Below are positions 10,876 to 22,800 of a DNA stretch of 64,000 nucleotides, piece after piece (the stretch's first letter is position 1; every line of letters starts with the position of its first letter). Source of the stretch: Anthopleura xanthogrammica. Lineage: Eukaryota; Cnidaria; Anthozoa; Actiniaria; Actiniidae. Under the pieces are notes generated by a model. That model saw nothing but the letters and a program-made list of their open reading frames with translations. It was not told where the DNA came from and searched no databases. The translations under genes and the position numbers were made by a program. The stretch is from positions 11,950,981 to 12,014,980 of the forward strand of contig OZ025209.1 of NCBI GenBank assembly GCA_964019055.1, given 5' to 3'.

Positions 10876-13800
10876 ATGATGGCAATGCGTTTTCTACTTA
10901 CGAGAATCCATTTGCTGGCCATCTTATGCCTCATTATTCTTGCCAGTGTAACCATCGAAGGTAAGGTAGATGTTGGTATTCGAGCAGAGGATGTCATCAT
11001 ACTGTTTTCGAATATGGCGTCTATGACGTCAAACGATCGAGAGAATGAGAATGTCCCGGATGTCGAAACCCAATGATTTCCATTAACGGCATCCGGGACT
11101 AGAATGTCCCGCATTTCAAAACACAATCATTATCACTCATAACATCCGGGACATTCCAGGACTCCTCGTTTGACGTCATAGACGGCATATTCGAAAAGGG
11201 TCTATTGCATGTCATTTTTGGAGGAAAGAATATTTTTAATTTTGTGCTATTTGATGCAGGTGGTTGCCCTGTTCCTTGTAGGTGTCTTTACCTCCAACGT
11301 ACGACACACATTACACACTGCGGACAAAAAGGATTGAGCGTAGTTCCTAACGGTACTTTTGAGAACATTTCAAACTATATGTGAGTAACTTTAGAAGATT
11401 CAATTCCCACGTTATGTGTACACTTTTGTTAGTCAATAGTGTTAAGCCCACGATATATTCCCGGGGGGGGGGGGACTCTGGGGGTAAAGTATCGGGTATG
11501 CTCGTCGTATCTCTTAGGGGTAAAAATCAGCGATTTGGTATCTTTTAGGGTCTTAAATTTGAGGTTTAGCGAATCAGCACTTTCTGGTATCTTTTAGGGT
11601 GTTGAAAAAGGAACTAGCCCATCGCATTATAATGCAATACGTATTCCTGCGTAGACTCAGAATATTACTCAATGTAATTTACTATATTTTTTAATAGTAT
11701 TATTTTTGTGGTATCTCTTAGGGGTTAAAATTTGCCAAGCCACGCCCTTTTGAAAAAACGTCCGGTATCTTTTAGGGGTATTTTTGGAGATTTCCGACGA
11801 GCATACCCGATACTTTACCCCCGGAGTCCCCCCAGGGTTATATTACAACCATAGAATTTCCACATATGTACACGTAAGTCTTTTAGTCAAAAGATAGATA
11901 TAATTGTGATATTTTAAGATCACTGCCCCTTCTCCTATACAAAAATCTGTTCACTTCCAATACAAGACTGTATTCCTTTTCGTAGCTAAGATTCAATACT
12001 AACTAGCCTGTGTGCAGCCCGACTTAAACTCTGGTTAAGACGGTCTGCGAAAAAGTGCACGATTCCTTGTTCTAGACCCCCAGCGTGGTCGCACGATTAT
12101 ATATAACAGGCCCTGATTGGCTGCTGTGGCAGTTCATTCTTACACGCGTCCTAATTGGTCCGTTGAATAATGAGCTGCGGAAAGATAAGCAAAAGAAGTT
12201 TCTTCTAGTGTAGCATATAGAGTTTACCTTAGCAATGTTTACCTTAGCAATCATTTCAACTGTTTGTAGCCTTTTGCACGAGAACAAACTGACATCGTTA
12301 CCTGAAGGAATTTTTGATGGTAACAAACAACTGAAGGTGATGTAAGTAAAATTAATAGAATAAAAATAGCTTCTTATAGTCTAGCATAGAGTTTACCTTA
12401 GCAATGTTTTGCATAAATATGTCAACCATTAATTGTTTTTCACTCCAATCCTATGCATATGTTTCATGATTACCTCACTCCCTCAGTCGTATTTGACACT
12501 TTCACTTTCGTCATAATTGCTCATCTTATTTTAGGTAACCGGTCGCCTTCATTGAGTATTATTCAGTCTCTCAGTTTAGTAATAATACTTGCAAAGAGGC
12601 AGCAATATAACTATCTCAAAGAACCTTTTTCGCAAAACAACACGGCTAAAGTAAAGTCGGTTATTTTTGTTATCTATTGCAGATGGTTGTATGACAACCA
12701 ACTAACATCGTTGCCTCTTGGAATCTTTGATAAAAACAAACTACTTTCTGAAATGTGAGCCTAAAACTTAATGCTTTTTTGTATTCAGATCTTTTTATCA
12801 CTTGGCTAGTATGAATATTATTTACTTCATTATACTTCATTATCTCATGACACTTTGTTTTTATTCTAGAAATTTGAGGCATAATTTACTGAAGACATTG
12901 CCTGCAGGAATCTTTGACAACAACAAAAATCTCCAAGATCTGTGAGAATTTTGTATCTTTTATTTTGTTTTTCTTCTTTCTTTTTTATAAAAATCTTCAG
13001 TCTTCTGTCCTATCCGAATCCTAATTGAAATTTTGATACTTTTGAGGGGGCGGGGTATTGCTTGAAGAAATTTTTTCAAAACTTTCGACTTGTAGTGCTA
13101 ATTAAAAATATATAGATTTAGAAAATATCAAACAAACTATAGTCAAAAACAAGACACATTTACTGCTCCCGCCTTCCTCTCACTTTATGCGTGCGTTCTT
13201 CCTCCGCCATTGAATCTGGTACTGAACATTCTTTCATATTTATTATAAGGATATTATTGATATTTTTTTCATTTCGTAATCCAGAGTCCTGGGCAACAAT
13301 ACCATCACGTCGCTACGCGCTGGAATCTTTGATAATAACCCAGAGCTCAGAAAATTGTAAGTGGAATAACGAAAAGCACTGAGTTTGTTAAAAAGAAAAA
13401 CAACAAACGCAGAACGAAATTTAAAACCTATTGAGTGTCTACTCACTTCGTCTTCTTTGTTTCATCATTGATTATCATCATCTTTTTTTCCCCAGAAGTT
13501 TAGCTCTTAATCAACTGACAAGCTTACCTTTTGGAATATTTAAAAACAACAGACGACTCGTGCTAATGTATAGTATACAATCTAACTATAGTAAAGTTTT
13601 CAGTATTGTTTTATTTATTTTTGGCCTATGTAGCTCCAAATAAGATGCACGGTTTAGAAAATTGGCGCATTTTAAAACCATATTCGTCCGATGTAGACGG
13701 TTCTGTGATATTTCATTTTGCAATTAATCACTTTATCATTAGGTGAATAAAAACCGTCAATTGCTACCATTTTATTTGATATCCGTCAGTGGAAGCAACT

Positions 13801-16800
13801 TTATTTCTCGTTGATCGTTTGTGATCTTGAGTTGATCGCTGGGAACCTAGCCTGCAATCTAAATGTTGTTGAGATATCGCAGTGGACACTAGAGAAAAAC
13901 ATTTGCGCATGCGTGCCTTTCAGCATGCTTTCCAAGAATATACAAGAGTTTTAGTGAGAAAATAAATGCTTGTTTTATCCGAGTATACAAAAAAGTTCGT
14001 GGGTATACTTTTATGAGACCAAGATACTGTATTAATTAAGGCAATATGAAAGAATTAGCCTTAAGTTTCAAGAACTGACTTTAAGTTTTGGCATTTTGTA
14101 AAGACTATTCTTCAGGCAAGTGTGAAAGTCAAATTTGCATATTTCAATAGCACGAAGACGCTTTTGACTAATTTTCATGCGGACTTAACACATGAAGTAA
14201 CACATGGCCTAACTATCCTAAACCTTTGATAAGTCCCCATAAAGGTCTCCCGCTCATGTTTTATCTATCACTTGATTTACCATCATTGATAATTTATCTT
14301 GAATAATACGTTTTATATTTGTTATCTCCTGTTATCGTGGATTAGATATCTCCTATATAACAGAATTTCAAAGCTGCATCGGAACACATTTGAACATGTG
14401 ACCAAACTACGAATGTTGTAAGTAATAATGATGATCATTGTTATACGACACGCAATTGCTAAACGTCACGCGTAAATGCACAGACAGCCCAAGCTCTTTT
14501 TCTGTAGTATTGTGACGAATTTTTACGGTAATATTTTGTAATATCTAAAATTGGTACTTTTATGAATAACAATGACTTACCTTGATAGCTTGTTTAATGC
14601 TTTGATGTCTGGTCGATTTTGAAGCCATTTGAGAGCGTTTTTACGGAGTCATCGTCATTTTGGTTCCCATACTAAAGAAAATCCAAAGGCTGCACACTCA
14701 CGGCGACACCAAACTCTACTCGGAGATCAATAAATCCAAAAAAAATTAAACTACGGCCATAATTTCACGACAGAATCAAAGTAAACATGCCAATGCTTCT
14801 CTCCAGTACACTCAAAGTAGCATTCTTTCTAAAACGTGAATGCTAGAAGATATTTTCTTCCATAATAAATTCACTTCTGACTCTGTAGTTTGGCTTGTGA
14901 TGGTCGCCGTAATGGGTCCTACGCTCGAATTTCGACTTCGTGCGCTTTAACAACAATAGGTGCATCAAAGATTGTACGAAATTTGATCTTTAGAATTTGA
15001 ACAAAAGATACTCGTATTTCATTGTTGTGATTAACAACGAGTCGGGCCATACCAATGCACAACTTTTACGTATGTTGAAATTATGACTTGACTACAACTA
15101 TTGTTCAACAACAATGAAATACGAATATCTTTTTTTCAAATTCTTAAGACAAGACATCAAAATAAACAAGCTATCAAGGTCATTCATTTTTATCATAAAA
15201 GTACCAATTTTAAATATTACAAAATATTACCGTAAATATTCATCACAATACTACAGAAAAAGAGCTTGGGCTGCCTTTGGTAAATGTCATACTTTTTGTA
15301 ACATATATGAGCGTATAGAGGCTTTGCACCACAACGTGATGGCAGCCATGACAGGAGACAGGAAAAATAGAATCTGATCTAATATGATTTACATGAGAAA
15401 TAATACAGTTTCACAGGGGGAAAGACTCTATTGTTCCTGCCTCCTGTCATGGCTGCCATGTGCCAAGTGATGGTGCAAAGCCTCTATTCCAAGCAAGAGC
15501 ACATGCGAGACCTACTGGAATTTGGCAGCAAAATCATTTCCTGACTCTTGTCTTTTAAACCAAATTTCAGCTTAAAACCGATCATTTTTTTAAGTCAACT
15601 GCTTTTAATTTAGGTTCCTCCAAGGTAACATGCTCAAGTATCTTCCAAAAGGATTGCTTCGTAATAATACACAGCTTGAGGCCTTGTAAGTTTTGTTGAG
15701 GAACCGCATACGAGTATTTTTGGACTGCAGGATTTCGAAAGAAAGTGGTGAAAGAACATCAATCCAGCCCTTTGTATATGTCGACAAGTTCATATACAGC
15801 TTCTTGCTAATTAATTATGCAGTGAGAATATATAATTTTATTACTGGCCTATAATAAGCCCTTGACAGAAATAAGTGATGGGCTGGGAACTTTATATTTG
15901 CAGGGACCGCGGAGCAGGGGGGGCTGGGGGGCTATAACCCCCCCAATAATTTTGTCGCCATTTTGAATTATTTATTTGCTATTTAAAATACCAAGTTCTC
16001 CGGCTCTTCTCGATAAATTAGCTGTGTAAAATATGAAATAATCAAATGTCAATTTAAGAAGCCAGTTCTCCAACGAATCCAGCAGTCCATTAAACTTCTC
16101 TAAACCCATGATTTATTACGGCAACACGAAAACGAGCCTAGCGGAGACGTCACGATATCACTGGTGAAAGGGCTTTTTCGATGGCAAGGAGAGTAGATAC
16201 ATGGCTGATAGCTAACATGCAAAAACATTCAACAACGATTCTCTTTAACTGCCACAAAGAGCGGATAGTTAGACTCCGAGACAAGCGAGTTTGTGTCGAG
16301 AAACAACAACCGCAAAAGAAAATTTTTTTTGGGACTTTGACAATTAAGTACATTTAGTAAAGGTTTATAGTCAGTGAAAATATTTCCTACTATCTTATAT
16401 CAAAAAGGCCTTTTCTCTTCTTTTTTTATAGCCAGAATGTGCAAAATTGTCATAACTTTAATGAAATAAATAGATGCAAATGCTCCTCAAAATCGCACTT
16501 CCGAGGGTCTCAATTTCAATTTTTTCCCCCGGGGGAGTATGCCCCCAAACCCCCCTAGGTGGTCCAGTCTTTGGTGGTTGTTAGCCCCCCCAATCAAAAT
16601 TACGCTCCGCGGTCCCTGATTTGTCGTGCGGGTACTGGGAATGCCACTTTTGGTAGACAATACATGCATTACTTATAATAAGGAGATAAAAGACTGAAAA
16701 AGGTATTGCGGTAAAACTCTTGTCAGTAAAATCAGGAAGCATTCAAACCAGCAACGATTCCCATGAACAATTTGAACACAAACTTTGAAAAACAAAGGAA

Positions 16801-19800
16801 GACCGCATGGCTAATTTGCATTACAATATAAAAACCAACATGAACTCTATCGTGAATATAACCTATTTTACTTAATCTTGACGAAGAGTCCGCCATGTTC
16901 TAAAACTGAACATTTACTTCTGGTAAGGGTCTTTCTATTGTTTTATTCAACCAATCACATTGCGCAAAAAAAACCGTTGCAACCAGAGCCTCTCGTTTCT
17001 CGGTGCTGACCAAGAGGAACGTGGGCTCTGGGGACGAGATTGCAGATCAGGACTCATAATTAATTAACAAAATGACAAACTCACTTATTGATTTTCTTAA
17101 ATGACACCACTAACGCAGATCTCTTGAGGATAATCGCTTAGTTGACGTGCCAAACGATCTACTACAAGGATTAACCCACTTCCATACTCTGTAAGTGTGT
17201 TATCGTCAGAAATCCGTTGTCTTCCGGTTAAAGCTATAGCCAACCCCTTGAGTAGTATTCCTTTATACAAATAAAGTACTTGAGAATTACGATATATACA
17301 ACTTCCTTAAATCTATTTATTCTGTTTTAGTGCTCTAAGTAGAAACAAGTTACAGCAGCTGCCTGATGGAATGTTTCAGGATAACAAAAAACTTGTAACG
17401 CTGTAAGCAAATGACATGACGTTAATAACTTATTCTAGTCCAACATCTTATTTAATACATTGAACATATTAAATTTTTTTCAGGACTCTAGGGATGAATA
17501 ATTTTTCTTCGGTTAACCTCAAGAACTTGCCAGAACTCTATTATCTGTATGTCCATGCACTATTGACACTTGATTTGAACTAACGTGACTGGGATCCATG
17601 TTCATTAACATGTTCTGTGACATGGACTAACTACTGAACCCCCTATCCATTATTATGATCATGCACGTGGTCTGTGACGTAGACTAACCACTGAACCCCC
17701 CATCCATCATCATGATCATGCACGTGGTCTGTGATGTAGACTAACCACTGAATCCCCCCCCCCCCCATCCATCATTATGATCATGCACGTGGTCTGTGAC
17801 GTAGACTAATCACTGAATTCCCCATCCATCATTATGATCATGCACGTGGTCTGTGACGTAGACTAATCACTAAACCCCCCATTATTCATTCATTTTCTTA
17901 ATTTACCAGAGTAATACACCAGAACAGCATAACATCGCAATCATTTAGTGGTGAAATTATAAAGAATTCAAAAAATCTTCACCTCTTGTAAGTATTTTAT
18001 ATAGTGGTCCATAAAATTTATCCTTTATACAGTTAATTCATGACGCAATGATATTTAAAATATTAACAATAAATACAGCTATTTCAAAAAAGGTTGGTGA
18101 AGGTTTTGTTGCATGTTTCACACCAAGCTTGTAATGTATATATTCATATGCAAATAATGTTAATACAGAAGAAAAGATGCTAGAAATACCTGCAGACAAT
18201 GTTTGGAAAAATGCCATATTGTTGTGACCTTTCGCCGCTTAAATTCACATCACCCATACTACATTTCGGGCTTGGTGTGCAACAAGCAACAAAACCTTCG
18301 CCAACCTTTTATTGGTCCATTGACGACATCAGCAATTTCCGGTGGTAAAGATCATAGTTTTAAAAAGGAGCGGAATCATTCATTTTATATGATATATTTG
18401 AAATTGTACTTAGTATAGTTTATAGTTTATGCAGGGCCCCTATGGATACCAGCTCTGCTGATCATGAATGGGCCACCCTGTTGAAATAAAGTTTATTCAA
18501 TTCAATTCAATTCCGCTCCAATAACTATGTAAAGATTGAAATTTTAAAGGAATTTCAGAAGAATTTAAAAGTGGGACGACGACGAAATGAACAAAGTTCA
18601 TAGAATTCACACTAACATTTTAAAGCTATTCCGTGGTACGATAAAGGGAACTTCCTCAAAACAAGTTTTATTTCTCGGATTTCATTTCCGCCATTATTCA
18701 AACGTGTCTCTTTGTGACGTCAGTTACTCAACATTGATAACCCTCATGGCTTGTTGTCATATGTGGATGTTCTGTAATTGAGGTTTCTTTCTTAAACATA
18801 ATCCCAGGAAGCCGCTATGTGAAGCAAGGATGTAAGTCCTAAACCTGGACGCTACTGAAAAACAAAGCGTTGAATAACGTACTAACGTCACGGATATGAA
18901 CCAGACCGATTAATGTCGGACGATATTCTTAGACAATTCAATTCAACTTTAGCTATGACTTTTTCTTCTTCTCTTTTTTAACATCGGGTTTCTCTTTTTC
19001 TAAACTATTTTTGTGATTTTTCATCGAAATTATCTCGTTTGAAAAGGTTCAAATTTCATCGTCGTCCCACTTTAATGTTCAATTTTGGCTATTTAGAATA
19101 TAAATAGTGTCTACAGGAATGCTCATCTCTTCATGACATGACATTTTGATATTAAAGTCTATTTTGTGAAATAGTAAACTTGATTCTCTTCTTTCTGACA
19201 TCTCTTTCAGAGTGGCATCGTACAACAACATCGCATACATTTCAGATGATTCTTTTCTAAAGTGTCCAAATTTAGTCTATTGGTAAGTTACTGAATATAA
19301 GTATAAGCAGCCACGCTTTCACTAGTTATTCCAGCTGAACTTTGCAGCCATATGGTCCCTGGGCGAGTGGGCGTAAAAAAGTCCTTGTGGAAATGAAATA
19401 AATTTCAGCTCCGACTGACTGTCCATTTGTTTTGCAAACCCGCAGTACTTGTTCAGGACCCATCTATCGTAGTCAGAGGCCTAAAAACCTAGGGGGCACA
19501 TGCCCCCGAGCCTCCTCCCTACGCTAGTGAGTGTAGTTCCACAAACTTAATACTCGACTACTAAATAATATTTTTTGAATCTTAATTGCGAAGGAGCGCT
19601 TCCTCTTACTCCCGATTTCAAAAGAGTGCCAAACTCTTGGGATTTCATTTATTCATATGAGCGTTCTACGACGTTCGACCGACATCACACGAGGGCTAAA
19701 CAGCGATATCAAATCATATCCCTGTAGCATGTACTGTAACTGGGAAGTATAATTGCGTTGGTAAGCTTATTTTTCTGGACTACTACATGTTAGTAGCCGA

Positions 19801-22800
19801 TGTCTCCTTTTGTGCAGTTCCTCTAGCTTCTTAGCACTCTTTATGAACTTTTCGTATTTTGAATACAAATGCATTCAGCCAACAAAAAGAGCCCTGTATG
19901 TTTCTTAAATAGTATCCCTGTTATTTACTTAATAGTGAAGATCCTCAGATAACTCGTTCACAAATCTTCTTACAATAGCTTCACAAACTCCGTGCCTGAT
20001 TATGAAGCCGTCGAGCGATGTCGGTCAAACTTCGTAGTCGACGATAAAAAATCCCGAGAGTTCGCGCTCTTTTGGACATTGCTGATTTCTTACTGTAGTA
20101 AACTCTATTATTTTTAAATTATTTTTATCTTTTTTGTCCTACAAAAAGTATATTGAACAACAACAGACTGAGGCGAATTACAAATCGAACCTTTTATGGG
20201 GCTTTTCGAATAAAAGTACTGTAAGTTAGTTGTATTAATGGTGGGGACATCCTTATTAACTCTTTTTAATATAAAATATCTTCAACAGATTTCTTTCAGA
20301 TAACCCAATAGAGTATATTGCTGAACAAGCTTTCTTCTTCATATCAAATTTGCAAAGTTTGTAAGTAAATTGATGAAGAAATCTTACATTACTCTTGTCG
20401 GAGTATTAATGGACCCCTTGCACTAATTCCCAATCTGGTCGTCAAAACAAAAGAATTCTCTTCTTTTGAAGATCTCTTTTGATGTTTATATTTTTCATTG
20501 TTTTGACCCCCAGACGTTATTGAATCAACAGATATTTGCTGCAAACCAAGATCAAGAGCATCAATATGCATTGGTTCAATCCATCTATCTACAGAATTGA
20601 AACAGCCGTACAAATGTAAGAAACACTTCACGTTGAATCACTCAATTCAGCGCAATATTAAGTCTACAAATTTCGCAGTACAGATGATAGTAAATATCTT
20701 GAGTGTGTTTATGTGTGTATATATACGGCGAATGTACAATGGCGATGGGTAATTGGCGATTGGTGATTGTATGACCGAAAAGAACTGTGAGGTAATAAGA
20801 ATTTTTTGATATTCATTTCTTAAATACCTCAACAATGTCAAAATTGTCATACATATAACAAATAAGACTGTAAGTTGTTCATCAATATCTCAAGTTGTTC
20901 ACTGAGTATGTTTTTTTCTCTCCAAGATATCCAACCGAAAAGGCCAACACAATCCAATTTAGCCAACGTCCTAGTTTAGAGCAATCTTTTGGCACAGCTG
21001 GGTTTAGATGCAGACACGATCAAAAGTACTCGTATTGTACACCGTGCTTATTTGGAAGCTACAGTGATTTTAATAGGCTCACCCATAAATTAGAGTGCGT
21101 CGTTTGCCCAGCAGGTAAGTGGTTTTTTTGTCGATCCCTATCCTATCGCGTCGCCGTTCCTTTTTAATAATTTGTACTGTACTGTAAGTAAACCGACTGC
21201 TCCAATATTTTAATCCAATGTGTTAAAGGTGGTTTCTATGAGGATTCACTTGCTTTCTACGGTGAACGAGCGTACGGTAATGGATGTAAGATGTGTGACA
21301 ACGGCACGTTTGTCCACTTGAAAAACACACCAGGGAGAAGAAAGGAAGACTGCAAACCTTGTCCTGAAGGTACAATTAGTATATACTTTAATTGGTCTAC
21401 CAATTTTTGCTTAATAATACAATGTCACTGCGAATGACAATTTCCCAAACAAATTCAGAATTGAGTACAAACAAATTCAATCCCAAACAAATTCAAATTG
21501 ATTTATGATTGCCCATTTTCTCTTCACTATTAAATCAATCATTTAACACACTCTGACTTGAGAGGCTCTAGTTTCAAAACACCGTTAACTCGAGTTTTAC
21601 GTTTTTATTGGTGAAAGCGACGCTCAATGTTCTCATTTTAAGCTTCAAAATTGAATCTTGTTCTCAAACATAATTTTTAAAGTTATTTTAGTATATTTTC
21701 CAAAGCTCGCTGCAAAAGAAGAAGGCAAAAAGCCATCTGCTGATAGATATGACGCTCAAAAGCATTGATTGCATTTGGCTTGCGCGCATCCTTTCTAGTA
21801 ATGAGTTTCATTGCCTACTGCTCGGTATTTCAGCGAAATCCTTCAACCTATAAAATCGCCAAACTTCTTTCTTGCTATCAAGGGAAGCTTTTCTAATTAG
21901 CAATTCATTTATTTTAGGTACACAGAATAAAATATTTGCAGGCTTTAGAGCTTGTCCATGTCAAGATGGGTTTTATCGACTCGATCGGTTCGAGAAGTGC
22001 TACTCTTGTCCTGACTACGGTGTCACGTGCTTCAACGAATCCATGACTCTGAAGCCTGGGTACTACTGGCAGTGGATTTCCCAGTCAGAGAAAGAGCACT
22101 ATATCAACTTTACCAACAACCTGCAAATCTTTGATGACAGTTATAACAGAGACCTTGTGACGTTCAATGGATCCTTCCCCAAACATTACCAGTGTCCAAG
22201 AGCAGAGTCATGTCTGGGTGGCCTGGATGCTAACTGTGCTGAGGGTTACACGGGACCCCTGTGTGCTGTATGTGACAAGAGACACTACAACCTCGTATCA
22301 ACATGTTTCAAATGTCCAAAACCTGGCTGGCTAATTTTTCAGGTATATTACATATCATATATCCATTTGACTTTTAAAACAGCTTTCGGTTCAAATAAAA
22401 AGCTAACAGTTCTTTAAATATTTTTAATGATGGGTAAGAAAATAGGGGGCCGGCTTGAAATTTTAGTGACCCTGGAAAGTGGTGTCTTGAAATTAGTGAT
22501 TAGAAAATATTTAAAGTTTCGTAAATATTTCCTAAAAGTATCGGGGGGACCCTAAAATTTGTTTTCATTGTAGAGTGGTACTTCAAAAAAAATGATAAAA
22601 TATGCTAATTTCTCACCCATCCCTGCCCGATAAATAATGAACCGTCCCTAAATGATTGATAACATTTTTCTATTGATAATATTTTGGCATCATTTTAGGA
22701 CTTTAAAGGTATTTGGATCAATAAATCATCCATTCTTTGCATTTTTGCATTGGTCATAATACAAAAAAAATTCTTGTTTTGCTCCACAGATTAGTGCTAT

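Noticed and set aside
20517..20640. Candidate exon between 20289-20360 and 20927-21114 of gene A
   Set aside because: In gene A it hits a stop immediately in the required phase, and no donor restores the frame. Direct splicing of the flanking exons fits perfectly in both genes.
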